Shown: piece by piece, positions 40,283 to 49,874 of the stretch
How the letters are laid out: every line of letters begins with the position of its first letter
How positions within the stretch are numbered: position 1 is the first letter of the stretch
DNA from: Micromonospora sp. NBC_00389
Lineage (GTDB): Bacteria > Actinomycetota > Actinomycetes > Mycobacteriales > Micromonosporaceae
Direction of reading: 5' to 3'
NCBI RefSeq assembly: GCF_036059255.1
Contig: NZ_CP107947.1
Span: forward strand, 2,728,001-2,792,000
Length of the DNA stretch: 64,000 nucleotides
The notes under the pieces: generated by a model
Databases searched by the model: none
Seen by the model: the letters and a program-made list of their open reading frames with translations, nothing else
What the model was told of the DNA's origin: nothing
Position numbers and translations under genes: made by a program

Positions 40283-41389
40283 ATGGGTGGCTCCCCCCTG
40301 CGCATCCTCGTCGTCGGCGCGGGCATTGCCGGCCTGGCCGTGGCCCGGGCGCTACGCCTGGCGGGCTTCCGGCCCGACGTCACCGACAAGCTGCCGCCGG
40401 GGGAGTCCACCGAGACCGGCCTCTACCTGCCGGGCAACGCGGCCCGCGCGCTGCACCGGCTGGACCTGCACGACCCGGTACGCCCACTCGGGCAGGTGAT
40501 CCGCCGGCAGCGCTTCTTCGACGCTGCCGGCGCGCCGCTCTGCGAAGTCGACCTCGACACCCTCTGGGCCAGCGTCGGCGAGTGCCGGGCGCTGCCCCGG
40601 GCGGACCTGCACCGGGTGCTGCTCAGCGGAGCCGGCGGCGCCGTCCGGCACGGCGCCGAGGTCCGCACCCTGGACCTGCTCCCGGGCGGGGTCGGGGTCA
40701 CCTTCACCGACGGCACCAGCACCGAGTACGACCTGGTCATCGGTGCCGACGGGCCGCGCTCCTCGGTCCGCGCGCTGGCCTCGCTCGGCGGGCCGCCCCG
40801 ACCCGTCGGGCAGGTGGTCTACCGGGCCGTGCTACGCGACGGTCCGCCGGTCAGCGAGTGGACCGCCCTGCTCGGTCAGCGTTCCGGGTTCCTGATGGTG
40901 CCGATCGGCGCCGGAAGGCTGCACTGCTACGCCGATGAGGCCGGCACCGAAGCGCCGGCCGACCCGCTGGCCCGGCTGCGCGAACTCTTCGCCGACTACC
41001 GCGGCCCGGTGCCCGAGGTGCTCGCGGCGCTCGACGGGGTGCACGTCGGGATCACCGACGAGGTGGAGCTGGGGCGCTGGCACCGGGGGAGGGTGCTGCT
41101 GGTTGGCGACGCCGCGCACGCCACCGCGCCGACACTGTCCCAGGGTGCGGCCATGGCGCTGGAGGACGCGGTGGTGCTGGCCGAGTCGCTGCGCGCTGCC
41201 GGCAGCGTGGAGGCGGCCCTGGTCGCGTACGAGAGTCGCCGCCGCCCGCGTACCCGCTGGGTGCGGGACCGGACCCGGGACCGCAACCGGACCAGGGACG
41301 TGCCGCCAGCGCTGCGCGACCCGCTATTGCGCGGACGGGGCGGTCGGATCTTCGGAGAGCACTACCGCTTGCTGGTCGGGCCGCTGTAG
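40283..41389 (+). CDS. FAD-dependent aromatic-ring-type monooxygenase
   Basis: 368 residues of the PHBH/UbiH-like group A flavoprotein family. GAGIAGLAVARAL at 11-24 binds ADP of FAD, the DG motif is in VIGADGPRSSVRA (near 160), and the second FAD motif GDAAHATAPTLSQGAAMALEDA is near 275. NAD(P)H-dependent hydroxylation of an aromatic or polyketide-like substrate is likely. ATG at 40283 with GGAGG 11 nt upstream. Arg-rich C-terminal region ([18 protein letters not shown]) is as in this family. No cluster of catabolic genes around it. Confidence 0.9.
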   Translation: MGGSPLRILVVGAGIAGLAVARALRLAGFRPDVTDKLPPGESTETGLYLPGNAARALHRLDLHDPVRPLGQVIRRQRFFDAAGAPLCEVDLDTLWASVGECRALPRADLHRVLLSGAGGAVRHGAEVRTLDLLPGGVGVTFTDGTSTEYDLVIGADGPRSSVRALASLGGPPRPVGQVVYRAVLRDGPPVSEWTALLGQRSGFLMVPIGAGRLHCYADEAGTEAPADPLARLRELFADYRGPVPEVLAALDGVHVGITDEVELGRWHRGRVLLVGDAAHATAPTLSQGAAMALEDAVVLAESLRAAGSVEAALVAYESRRRPRTRWVRDRTRDRNRTRDVPPALRDPLLRGRGGRIFGEHYRLLVGPL

Positions 41390-41508
41390 ATCGTGTCCCG
41401 CCACCCCACGCGGCGCTCCGACCTGCCGGGGACTATTCTTCCTGCGGATAACGGCCCGCCGATAACCAGCGTGTGCCGAGCGGGACAACCGAGAACCGGA
41501 GGCCACTC

Positions 41509-43269
41509 GTGACCACCGTCGCACCCAAGCCGGTCGTGACCCGGCCCTGGCCGGTCCGGGAGCCGGTCAAGGGGTCGGCCATCGCGCGGCTGCTTCGTAC
41601 TACGGACGCGAAGCAAATCGGGATCATGTACATGGTCACCGCGTTCGTGTTCTTCATGATCGGTGGCCTGATGGCCCTGGTCATGCGGGCTGAGCTGGCT
41701 CGACCCGGGATGCAGTTCCTGTCGCCCGAGCAGTACAACCAGCTCTTCACCATGCACGGCACGATCATGTTGCTGTTCTTCGCGACGCCGGTCGTGTTCG
41801 CGTTCGCCAACTACGTCGTGCCGTTGCAGATCGGTGCACCCGACGTCTCCTTCCCGCGGCTGAACAGCTTCGCCTACTGGCTGTTCCTGTTCGGCGGGAC
41901 GATGGCGACCGCCGGCTTCCTCACCCCGGGCGGTGCCGCCGACTTCGGCTGGACCGCCTACACGCCGCTGAGCAGCGTCGAGCACTCGCCGGGCGTCGGC
42001 GCCAACATGTGGGTGATGGGGCTGGCCATCTCCGGCCTCGGCTCGATCCTCGGTGCGGTCAACCTGATCACGACGATCCTGACCCTGCGCGCGCCGGGCA
42101 TGACCATGTTCCGGATGCCGATCTTCACCTGGAACATGCTGGTCACCAGCCTCCTGGTGATCCTGGTCTTCCCGCTGCTGGCCGCCGCGCTGTTCGCGCT
42201 CGCCGCGGACCGCCTCCTCGGCGCCCACGTGTACGACCCGGCGACCGGTGGGCCGATGCTCTGGCAGCACCTGTTCTGGTTCTTCGGGCACCCCGAGGTG
42301 TACATCATCGCGCTGCCGTTCTTCGGCATCATCAGCGAGGTCATCCCGGTCTTCTCCCGCAAGCCGATCTTCGGCTACAAGGGGCTGGTCGCCGCGACCA
42401 TCGCGATCGCCGCGCTCTCGATGAGCGTCTGGGCGCACCACATGTTCGCCACCGGCCAGGTGCTGCTGCCGTTCTTCAGCTTCCTGAGCTACCTGATCGC
42501 CGTGCCCACCGGTATGAAGTTCTTCAACTGGATCGGCACCTTGTGGCGGGGGCAGATCAGCTTCGAGACGCCGATGCTGTTCGCGATCGGCTTCCTGGTC
42601 ACCTTCCTCTTCGGTGGTCTCACCGGCGTGCTGCTGGCCAGCCCGCCGCTCGACTTCCACGTGCACGACTCGTACTTCGTGGTGGCGCACTTCCACTACG
42701 TGCTCTTCGGCACCATCGTGTTCGCGGTCTTCGCCGGCATCTACTTCTGGTTCCCGAAGATGTTCGGCCGGATGCTCGACGAGCGCCTGGGCAAGGTGCA
42801 CTTCTGGCTCACCATGATCGGCTTCCACACCACCTTCCTGGTGCAGCACTGGCTCGGCAACGAGGGCATGCCCCGTCGGTACGCCGACTACCTGCCCAGC
42901 GATGGCTTCACCACGCTGAACATGGTCTCCACGATCGGCGCGTTCATTACCGGTATCTCCACGCTGCCGTTCATCTACAACTGCTGGAAGTCGTACAAGA
43001 CCGGCCCGGTGGTCGAGGTGAACGACCCGTGGGGTTACGGCAACTCGCTGGAGTGGGCGACCAGCAGCCCGCCGCCGCTGCGCAACTTCGACCGGATGCC
43101 CCGGATCCGCTCCGAGCGGCCGGCGTTCGACATGAAGTTCCCGGAGCTGGCCGCGGGCGGCCAGAGCCTGGCCGGCCCGCCGGAGGGTGGCGCCAAGCCG
43201 CTCACCAGCGAGTCGGACGGCGGGGCCAGCTACCGCGAGGACACCGCCAGCGACATTGACCGGAACTGA
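41509..43269 (+). CDS. ctaD: Cytochrome c oxidase subunit I
   Basis: 586 residues, the aa3-type heme-copper oxidase core, with about twelve membrane helices. GTG at 41509 is preferred (GGAGG 6 nt upstream) over an in-frame start at 41473. Low-spin heme histidine in TMHGTIM, CuB histidine and cross-linked tyrosine in GHPEVY, further CuB histidines in WAHHMF, and heme a3/a ligands in HFHYV. It reduces oxygen to water and pumps protons. The other oxidase subunits are not in the window, as is common for actinobacterial ctaD. Followed by a terminator hairpin. Confidence 0.97.
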   Translation: MTTVAPKPVVTRPWPVREPVKGSAIARLLRTTDAKQIGIMYMVTAFVFFMIGGLMALVMRAELARPGMQFLSPEQYNQLFTMHGTIMLLFFATPVVFAFANYVVPLQIGAPDVSFPRLNSFAYWLFLFGGTMATAGFLTPGGAADFGWTAYTPLSSVEHSPGVGANMWVMGLAISGLGSILGAVNLITTILTLRAPGMTMFRMPIFTWNMLVTSLLVILVFPLLAAALFALAADRLLGAHVYDPATGGPMLWQHLFWFFGHPEVYIIALPFFGIISEVIPVFSRKPIFGYKGLVAATIAIAALSMSVWAHHMFATGQVLLPFFSFLSYLIAVPTGMKFFNWIGTLWRGQISFETPMLFAIGFLVTFLFGGLTGVLLASPPLDFHVHDSYFVVAHFHYVLFGTIVFAVFAGIYFWFPKMFGRMLDERLGKVHFWLTMIGFHTTFLVQHWLGNEGMPRRYADYLPSDGFTTLNMVSTIGAFITGISTLPFIYNCWKSYKTGPVVEVNDPWGYGNSLEWATSSPPPLRNFDRMPRIRSERPAFDMKFPELAAGGQSLAGPPEGGAKPLTSESDGGASYREDTASDIDRN

Positions 43270-43289
43270 CGCTCAGCTCAGCAGCCGTA

Positions 43290-43332
43290 CGACGGGCGCC
43301 GCCCCCGGGACCACAGGGAGCGGCGCCCGTCG
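43290..43332. terminator. Terminator hairpin after ctaD
   Basis: CGACGGGCGCCGC (43290-43302) pairs perfectly with GCGGCGCCCGTCG (43320-43332), 13 bp, with a 17-nt loop. It begins 20 nt after the ctaD stop. Confidence 0.75.
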
Positions 43333-43334
43333 CC

Positions 43335-43673
43335 ATGTCCGGCCACCGTCGGACCCGCGCTCGCCTCATGCCCGGCCCGACCCGGCCCGGCCCGACTGGC
43401 TTGGCGCGGCTGCCCGGCCGGCGTGGCTCGGCTCGGCCTGGCGTGGCTGGCGCGGTTCGGTTCGTTCGGCTTGGCCGGCTGGCGCGGCGCGGTTCGGTTC
43501 GGCTCGGTTCGGTTCGGCTCGGTTCCGAGTCGGCTCACCTAGCGCAGCCGGCGGGCGGCTCAGCTCGGCCCGCGCTTCCGCCCGGCCCGGCTCGCTCGGC
43601 TTGCTTCGGTTCGGCCTGCGCTTCCGGCCGGCCCCGGGGTCGCCCGTCCCGGCTGTCCGGCCACTGTTCCACA
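43335..43673. repeat. Low-complexity CGGCT/CGGTT-type degenerate pentanucleotide tract
   Basis: About 300 bp dominated by short units such as GGCTCGG, GGTTCGG and GGCGCGG in near-tandem order, densest at 43440-43530 with runs of TTCGG and CTCGG. Frames that run through it have no ribosome site and no domain. It may be an expanded simple repeat that slipped in length, in a 640-bp gap free of genes. Confidence 0.65.
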
Positions 43674-43674
43674 T

Positions 43675-43722
43675 GAGCTTGATACCTGTGAGGCACAAAT
43701 TTGCCTCACAGGTATCAAGCTC
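43675..43722. repeat. Perfect 21-bp inverted repeat (48-bp palindromic element)
   Basis: The left arm 43675-43695 begins GAGCTTGATACCTGTGAGGC; the right arm 43702-43722 is its exact complement and ends GGTATCAAGCTC. The spacer is CAAATT, and TTTTG follows the right arm. It is much richer in A+T than the surrounding DNA. It could form a strong hairpin in RNA or a cruciform, and could be a dispersed repeat, a small mobile unit or a terminator for transcripts coming from either side. No gene borders it within 190 bp. Confidence 0.8.
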
Positions 43723-43790
43723 TTTTGTGCATGCTGCCCGGACGATCGTCGCCATCTCGACGTGGCCCCTAAGAACAGCGCCCGCTGCCC

Positions 43791-43820
43791 GGTGCCTGCT
43801 GGCCCGGTGCCTGCTGGCCC
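43791..43820 (+). repeat. Two tandem copies of a 15-mer
   Basis: GGTGCCTGCTGGCCC occurs at 43791-43805 and again at 43806-43820, identical, with a partial third unit after it. It lies in the same gene-free gap as the palindrome and the simple repeat tract. Confidence 0.75.
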
Positions 43821-43909
43821 GGCGCCGGCCCGCTCTCAAGGCTGGCAATCGCAGCGCCAACCAGGCGGGACGGGCGGGTTGCCGCCCACCGGAATGGTGA
43901 CCCGGGACG

Positions 43910-45160
43910 TCAGCGGGTGGCGGGGGTGACGTCGGCTTCGACGGGCGGCGCCGGGGCGGCCGTGACGGCGTTGCGGCGGCGGCGCAACTCGATCGGGAGT
44001 ACCACCAGGGTGACCAGCGCGCCCAGCGCGCCGGTCACCACGAAGCCCCAGAGCGGCGCGCTGGCGTCGATCACCGCGCCGGCGAGCGGAGCGCCGATCG
44101 CGATGCCGACGGTGACCGCCGACCCGTGGAGGCCCATCGCCTCTCCGCGTACCTCGGGCGGGGCCAGCCGGCTGACCGCGTCCGAGGCGGCCGCGATGGT
44201 CGGCGCGCAGAGCGCGCCGGCGGGGATCAGTGCCAGGCAGAGCAGCCACCAGTGCGCGCCGCCCAGTCCGATCGGGATGGTGCAGAGGCCGAGCGCAGCG
44301 GTCAGGGCCAGTGGGGAGATTGGACGGTGTACGGCACCGTAGGCGAAGCCGCCGGCCAGCGAGGCGACCGCCCAGATGGACAGAACCGCGCCGGTCCAGC
44401 CGACCTCGCCGCTCGCCCGCAGCACGGCCACCACCGCCACGTCGGTGCCGCCGAGCACCAGCGTGGCGGCGGTACTGACGGCCAGCACGGCGAGCAGTCG
44501 GGGGGTCAGCCACTCGCGGCGGGGCACCCGGCGCCGCGGGCCGGTCGGCTCGCTGGCACCCCGGATGGGCGGGTTGAGCAGCCACAGGCCGATCCCGGCG
44601 GCGACGATGCCGGTACCGACCAGGTACAGGGTCGTGCGCGCGGAGATCGCCGTGACCAGGGCCACTGCCAGCGCCGGGCCGATCATGAAGGACAGCTCCA
44701 CCGACATCGAGTCCAGCGCGTACGCCGGGCGGCGCCGGTCCTCCGGGACCATCGCGGCGATCGACTGGCGGACCACCGAGAAGATGGGCAGGGCGAGCGA
44801 GCCGGCCACGAAGGCGGCCGGCAGCAGCAGTGGGTACGACAGCGAGGGCGCGGTGGTCCAGAACACCGCCTCGGCGATCGCGGTGAGCACCAGGACGGGG
44901 CGCAGGCCACGCCGGTCCACCAGCCGGCCGAGCAGCGGGCCGCCGATCGCCGCGCCTACCGTGACGGCCGCGCCGACCAGGCCGGCCGCCCCGTAGCCCC
45001 GGTCGAGGTCGAGCACGACGTAGAAGGTCAGCGTCACACCGGTCGCGGTGAGTGGGATGCGGGCGAGGACGGCGAGCAGCAGCAGCGACCGCAGGCCGGG
45101 CACGGCGAGCGCTTCCCGGTAAGGCTTCATGTTCACGTGGGTCCGTACCTCCGGCGACAT
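43910..45160 (-). CDS. Major facilitator superfamily transporter
   Basis: 416 residues with twelve hydrophobic segments. MFS loop motif GRLVDRRGLRP in loop 2-3, and a repeat of it in the second half is weak. ATG at 45160; an alternative start lies 33 bp later (MKPYREAL). It is the last gene of the apparent run LAL regulator-pncB-pncA-MFS and starts 40 bp after the pncA stop. That position raises the possibility of nicotinate or nicotinamide transport, but the sequence also fits the drug-efflux group, so substrate is unknown. Confidence 0.88.
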   Translation of the reverse strand: MSPEVRTHVNMKPYREALAVPGLRSLLLLAVLARIPLTATGVTLTFYVVLDLDRGYGAAGLVGAAVTVGAAIGGPLLGRLVDRRGLRPVLVLTAIAEAVFWTTAPSLSYPLLLPAAFVAGSLALPIFSVVRQSIAAMVPEDRRRPAYALDSMSVELSFMIGPALAVALVTAISARTTLYLVGTGIVAAGIGLWLLNPPIRGASEPTGPRRRVPRREWLTPRLLAVLAVSTAATLVLGGTDVAVVAVLRASGEVGWTGAVLSIWAVASLAGGFAYGAVHRPISPLALTAALGLCTIPIGLGGAHWWLLCLALIPAGALCAPTIAAASDAVSRLAPPEVRGEAMGLHGSAVTVGIAIGAPLAGAVIDASAPLWGFVVTGALGALVTLVVLPIELRRRRNAVTAAPAPPVEADVTPATR

Positions 45161-45200
45161 CCTCGACCGGCGGCGGGCGGATGACCAACCAATTACCGCC

Positions 45201-45782
45201 TCATGCGGCCCTGATCACAGGCTGACCGTGCATGGTCACCCCGGCGCCGTCCAGTGCCCGCAGCGCCACGTCGGTGGTCTCCGGAGCGACCGCGGCGGTC
45301 AGTTCGAGCAGCACGGTGGTGGCGAAGCCCTCCCGGGCGGCGTCCAGCGCGGTCGCCCGGATGCAGTGGTCGGTGGCGATGCCGACTACGTCGACCTGGT
45401 CCACGTCGTGCCGGCGCAGCCAGTCGGCCAGGCACTCGCCGTCGTCGGCGTGCCCGTCGAACCCGGAGTACGCCGCCGCGTGCTCGCCCTTGTGGAAGAT
45501 CGCCTCGACCCGCCCGGTGTCCAGATCGGGGTGGAACTCCGAGCCGCTGGTGCCGACCACGCAGTGCCGGGGCCAGGACTCCACGAAGTCCGGCGGATCG
45601 CCGAAGTGCGCGCCCGGGTCGATGTGGTAGTCCTTGGTGGCGACCACGTGTGCCCAGCGGTCCGGCTCGGCGGCGAGCAGTCGGGAGATGCCGGCGGCCA
45701 CATCCGCGCCGCCCCCGACGGCCAGCGAGCCGCCTTCGCAGAAGTCGTTCTGCACGTCCACGATGATCAGTGCGTTGGCCAT
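45201..45782 (-). CDS. pncA: Nicotinamidase/isochorismatase-family hydrolase
   Basis: 193 residues with the full nicotinamidase set: Asp9 (IIVDVQNDF), metal ligands Asp51, His53 and His59 (KDYHIDPGAH), Lys98 (HKGEH) and the nucleophile Cys140 (GIATDHCIRATA). It turns nicotinamide into nicotinate, which the product of the upstream pncB gene then converts to nicotinate mononucleotide. Also the enzyme that activates pyrazinamide in mycobacteria. ATG at 45782. Located 52 bp behind pncB on the same strand. Confidence 0.95.
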   Translation of the reverse strand: MANALIIVDVQNDFCEGGSLAVGGGADVAAGISRLLAAEPDRWAHVVATKDYHIDPGAHFGDPPDFVESWPRHCVVGTSGSEFHPDLDTGRVEAIFHKGEHAAAYSGFDGHADDGECLADWLRRHDVDQVDVVGIATDHCIRATALDAAREGFATTVLLELTAAVAPETTDVALRALDGAGVTMHGQPVIRAA

Positions 45783-45834
45783 CGAGGTCTCCCTCTCCTC
45801 ATGATCGGGTCTGCGGTGCCGGTCCTGGATGAGC

Positions 45835-47121
45835 TCAGTCGGCGGGTACGACGCTGACCGGTACGGCCGGGTCGCCGCCGGAGAGCTTCAGCCCCTCCCA
45901 CGGGATGGAGATCAGGCATTCGCGCAGGTGCTCCCGCGACTCGTCCAGCGACGGTAGGGCCACCGGCTCGCCGTCGACCACGTACGAGCGCTGGAGCATC
46001 CGGTCGTTGGGCTGCCGGTCCGGTACGCCCTGCGGGACGATGATCTCCTCGGTGGCGGTGCCGGTCGGCTTGTGCCGGCGGACTGCCACCTTTCGGCCAC
46101 CGATGGTCGCCTTGTGCTCGGAGCGCTTCACCACCGGCCGCCCCTCGACCTCGACGAGCTTGTAGACCAGCCCGGCGGTCGGCGCACCGGAGCCGGTGAC
46201 CACGGCTGTGCCCGCGCCGTACATGTCGACCGGCTCGGCCGCCAGCGAGGCGATGGCGTGCTCGTCCAGGTCGCCGGAGACGATGATCTTGGTCTCGGTG
46301 GCGCCCAGCGAGTCCAGCAGCTCCCGGGACTGCTGAGCGATCACCGCCAGGTCACCCGAGTCGATCCGTACCGCCCGCAGCTCCGGCCCGGCCACCGCGA
46401 TCGCGTTGCGAATGCCCTGGCTGATGTCGTACGTGTCGACCAGCAGCGTGGTGTCCTTGCCCAGCGTGGCGACCTGCGAGGCGAACGCCGCCCGCTCGTC
46501 GTGGTGCAGCAGCGTGAACGCGTGCGCCGCCGTGCCCGCGGTGGGGATGCCGTAGCGCGCACCGGCGGCGAGGTTGGAGGTGAACCGGAACCCGGCCAGG
46601 TACGCCGCGCGCGCCGCGGCCACCGCGGCCTCCTCGTGCGCCCGCCGCGAACCCATCTCGATCAGCGCGCGACCCCGCGCCGCGGTCACCATGCGGGCTG
46701 CCGCGGCCGCCACCGCGCTGTCGTGGTTGAGCACGGAGAGCACCAGGGTCTCCAGCACCACGCACTCGGCGAAGCCGCCCGAGACGGTGAGGATCGGCGA
46801 ATTGGGGAAGAACAGCTCACCCTCGGCGTACCCGTCGATGTCGCCCGTGAAGCGGTAGTCGGCGAGCCAGGCCGCGCCCGCCTCGTCGACCACACCGGTC
46901 CGGCTCAGGAAGTCGATCTCCGTCGGGTCGAACCGGAAGTCACGGATCAGGTCGATCAGCCGGGCCGTCCCGGCGACCACGCCGTACCGGCGGCCGGTCG
47001 GCAGCCGGCGGCTGAACACCTCGAAGACGCAGCGGCGGTCGGCGGTGCCGTCCTTCAGAGCCGCGCTGACCATCGTCAGCTCGTAGTGGTCGGTCAGAAG
47101 CGCGGGGCGGAGGGTGCTCAC
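45835..47121 (-). CDS. pncB: Nicotinate phosphoribosyltransferase
   Basis: 428 residues. Family marks include LLTDHYELTM at the start, GRRYGVVAGTARLI, the MGSRRAHEEAAVAAARAAYLAG phosphate-site region and VDTYDISQGIRNAI. It joins nicotinate and PRPP to give NaMN in NAD salvage. GTG start at 47121, 16 bp after the LAL regulator stop. In M. tuberculosis pncB1 (Rv1330c) also sits beside clpS (Rv1331); here 4.5 kb of other genes separates them. Confidence 0.95.
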   Translation of the reverse strand: MSTLRPALLTDHYELTMVSAALKDGTADRRCVFEVFSRRLPTGRRYGVVAGTARLIDLIRDFRFDPTEIDFLSRTGVVDEAGAAWLADYRFTGDIDGYAEGELFFPNSPILTVSGGFAECVVLETLVLSVLNHDSAVAAAAARMVTAARGRALIEMGSRRAHEEAAVAAARAAYLAGFRFTSNLAAGARYGIPTAGTAAHAFTLLHHDERAAFASQVATLGKDTTLLVDTYDISQGIRNAIAVAGPELRAVRIDSGDLAVIAQQSRELLDSLGATETKIIVSGDLDEHAIASLAAEPVDMYGAGTAVVTGSGAPTAGLVYKLVEVEGRPVVKRSEHKATIGGRKVAVRRHKPTGTATEEIIVPQGVPDRQPNDRMLQRSYVVDGEPVALPSLDESREHLRECLISIPWEGLKLSGGDPAVPVSVVPAD

Positions 47122-47137
47122 CGCCCAAGCCTAAGGT

Positions 47138-49816
47138 TCAGCCTGAGTCGCCGCTTTCGTGCCCCGGGATCGATCGCAGCGCAGCCCACAGCTCGGCCCG
47201 GGCGGTCACGCCGAGCTTGGTGTAGATCCGCTGGAGGTGGTTCTCGACGGTGCGGGCGGAGAGATAGAGCCGCTCGGCGATGGCCTTGCTGGTCGCACCG
47301 TGGGCGGCGAGGCGGGCCACCTGCCACTCCCGTTCGGTCAGCACCGGCGCCCCGGCGTGCAGCGCCGGCGTGCGGATCAGCTCGCAGCGGCCGAGCAGCC
47401 CGGCCAGGCGCTCCCGGGCCTCACCGGCCGCCGGCGAGTGCTGCTGCCGCAGCCGGTGCAGCGCTTGGGCGGTGGCCTCGGCGGCGTACACGTGCAGCTC
47501 CAGCGCGGCGTAGTCGTCGGCGACCGCGAGCAGACCCGGGGCGGAGTCGGTCACCGCGGCCCGGGCATGCCGGGCCAGCAGTGGCGGGAGCACCCCGTCG
47601 ACCCGCTCGGAGAGCTCCGCGAGGCGTTGCGCGACGGTGCGCCGGCCGCCGTCGGAGCAGGTCGGCCCGACCGGTGCGCCGGCCTGGTCCAGCCGGACCA
47701 GGTCGTGCAGGACGTGCACCTCGTGCCCCGCGAAGCCGTCCGCGCGCAGCCGGTCCACCAGATCGGTGAGCTGCTTGGCTGCGCCGGGCAGGTCGCCCGA
47801 CGCGGCGAGCACGGCGCCTCGGGCCTGCTCCAGCCACGGATAGAGCACCGCCATGCTCGGCGAGTGGGTGCGGTCCGCCTCGGCCATCGCCTCCGCTGCC
47901 TGCGCCGCATCGCCGCGCAGGGCCGCCGCCTGGGCCCGCTCGGCCTGGGCCAGACCGGCGTAGACCCGGCTCGTGGCCAGCACCGCGCAGGCGCCCAGCG
48001 AGGCCCGCATCGCCGCGTCGCTCTGCCCGCGCAGGCGGGCCGCGTACGCCTGGAGGATGGCCAGGTACCCGGTGCCGAGCCGGAAGTCACCGGCGCCCGC
48101 GAGGTCGGCGAACTCGTCGGCCACGATCGCGTCGATCCCGGCCAGGTCGCCGGTGAGCATGAGCCGGGTGCCCCGGGCCAGCTCCAGGGCCAGTTGCAGG
48201 TACGGCATGTCGGTACGCCAGCTGGCCGCCGCGGAGTGCACCTGGGCGATCGCCGTACCGCTGCGGGCGAGCTGGCCCTGCGCGGCCTGGACGTACGCGA
48301 TGGTGCTGCGGGCAAGCTCGCGGGCGGCAACGCTCGCTGCCGGCCGGTCCAGCACCCGCTGGCTGAGCCGCACGGCGGTGGTCGTGTCCAGCCGATGCAG
48401 TCGCATGATCGCCTCGAAGGCGTGCACCCGGGACCGGTCGGCGGAGTCGCTGAGCTGCTCGACCCGGCTCGCCATCTCCTCCACCGTGGACTCCTGGCTC
48501 AGCCCCCAGTAGCTGACCATCCCCCGCACGGTCAGCCACCGGCAGAGCCGCCGCTCGTCGCCGGGCTCGGGAGTCACCGCGTCGAGGACGTCGATCGCCT
48601 CGTCCGGCCGGTCGGCGAACATCAGGATGGTCGCCAGCAGCTCCGCCGCGTCCGAGCCGCCGTCGGCGTTCAGCGCGGCGCGGGCCAGCCGGGTCGCCAG
48701 TGGCACGTCGTAGCGGGTGAACGCCTGCACCGCGGCGTCCACCAGCAGGGCGGCGTCCTGCGCGGTGCCCGAGTCGAGCCGCCACACCGCCACCCGCAGG
48801 AGGTCGTCGCGGCGGCGCTTGCCGACCCGCTCCAACAGCTCGGCGAGGTGCGCCTGGAGTCGTCGGGTGCGGCTGACCGGGCAGCGGCGGCGCATCACCT
48901 CGCCGTAGAGCGGGTGGGCCAGCCGGACGTCGGTCCGCCGGTCGCGCTGTACGACGCTGATCAGCCCGCGTTCCTCGGCGATCTCCACGTCGACCGGGTC
49001 GGCGGCCAGGTTGAGGAGGTGCAGGCCCAGCGGTTCGCCGAAGGCGACCAGCTCGACGACCGTGCGGACGCCGTCGGTGAGCTGCCCGACCCGGGTGTCG
49101 ATGAGGTCGGTCAGGTTGGGTGCCAGCTCCAGGCGCCCGGTCCACTTCCAGATGCCGTAGGTGCGCTTCAGCTCCGCGCTGCCGTTGGCGGCGTGCACCA
49201 GCTCGCGCAGCAGCAGTGGGTTGCCGGACGAGAGGCGGCCGAGCCGGTCGGCGGAGCCGGCGTCGACCGGGCCATCCAGGATCGACGCCAGCAGGCCGGC
49301 GGTCTCCGCCTGTGGCATCGGGGTCAGCTCGATGTGCTCGACCAGGTCGTCGGTCCAGAGTGCCCGGATCGGCAGCGGGATCTGCTCGCCGTCGCGCAGG
49401 GTGCCGACCACGGTGGCGTTCTCGTCCCGGGCGACGAGATGCACGAGCGCGGCCGAGGGCGGGTCGAGCAGATGCGCGTCGTCGATGGCGAGCACGATCC
49501 GGCGGCCGGCCGCCTGCTGGTGCAGCACGCCCAGGGCCCAGCGCAGGATGCCGGCGGGGGAGAGCCCCTGGGGTTGCTCGGCGGGGAGGACCTGCACCAG
49601 CCCGCCGAACGGCAGTGCGGCGGTGGTGGCGCTGGCCGCGATGGACCAGATCGCGTACCGGTCGGTGGGCAGGGTGCTGACGCCCTCGCGCAGCAGCCGG
49701 CTCTTGCCGATGCCCGCGCTGCCGCTGAAGAAGAGCCCCCGGCCGGCCTCGCCGGTCACCGCAGCCAGCAGGCGGTTGAGCTCGTCGGTTCGGCCGACGA
49801 ACTTCCATCGACTCAT
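47138..49816 (-). CDS. Large ATP-binding LuxR-family (LAL) transcriptional regulator
   Basis: 892 residues from ATG 49816 (GTG at 49861 possible). N-terminal AAA-type ATPase domain: Walker A GSAGIGKSRLL near 30, Walker B ILAIDDAHLLD-like (VLAIDDAHLLDPP) near 130. A long alpha-helical TPR-like middle follows, and a LuxR-type helix-turn-helix lies at the end (LTEREWQVARLAAHGATSK, then RTVENHLQRIYTKLG). Such regulators respond to a sugar, peptide or metabolite and hydrolyse ATP to switch on target genes. It is 16 bp upstream of pncB on the same strand, and divergent from the pseudo-GTPase gene, so NAD salvage or the neighbour could be its targets. Confidence 0.92.
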   Translation of the reverse strand: MSRWKFVGRTDELNRLLAAVTGEAGRGLFFSGSAGIGKSRLLREGVSTLPTDRYAIWSIAASATTAALPFGGLVQVLPAEQPQGLSPAGILRWALGVLHQQAAGRRIVLAIDDAHLLDPPSAALVHLVARDENATVVGTLRDGEQIPLPIRALWTDDLVEHIELTPMPQAETAGLLASILDGPVDAGSADRLGRLSSGNPLLLRELVHAANGSAELKRTYGIWKWTGRLELAPNLTDLIDTRVGQLTDGVRTVVELVAFGEPLGLHLLNLAADPVDVEIAEERGLISVVQRDRRTDVRLAHPLYGEVMRRRCPVSRTRRLQAHLAELLERVGKRRRDDLLRVAVWRLDSGTAQDAALLVDAAVQAFTRYDVPLATRLARAALNADGGSDAAELLATILMFADRPDEAIDVLDAVTPEPGDERRLCRWLTVRGMVSYWGLSQESTVEEMASRVEQLSDSADRSRVHAFEAIMRLHRLDTTTAVRLSQRVLDRPAASVAARELARSTIAYVQAAQGQLARSGTAIAQVHSAAASWRTDMPYLQLALELARGTRLMLTGDLAGIDAIVADEFADLAGAGDFRLGTGYLAILQAYAARLRGQSDAAMRASLGACAVLATSRVYAGLAQAERAQAAALRGDAAQAAEAMAEADRTHSPSMAVLYPWLEQARGAVLAASGDLPGAAKQLTDLVDRLRADGFAGHEVHVLHDLVRLDQAGAPVGPTCSDGGRRTVAQRLAELSERVDGVLPPLLARHARAAVTDSAPGLLAVADDYAALELHVYAAEATAQALHRLRQQHSPAAGEARERLAGLLGRCELIRTPALHAGAPVLTEREWQVARLAAHGATSKAIAERLYLSARTVENHLQRIYTKLGVTARAELWAALRSIPGHESGDSG

Positions 49817-49874
49817 CCGGGCAGCATATCCATCGAAACCTGTCTGCGTGCGGACCGTCACGCACCGAAGTTGA

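Noticed and set aside
41362..42849. 495-codon minus-strand frame across ctaD
   Set aside because: Glu/His/Gln/Arg-rich shadow of the ctaD codons; ctaD motifs on the other strand are unambiguous.
43187..43900. Long frames through the simple-repeat tract
   Set aside because: No ribosome site, and the residues merely mirror the repeat (Arg, Leu, Gly, Ser, Ala runs). Treated as repeat DNA.
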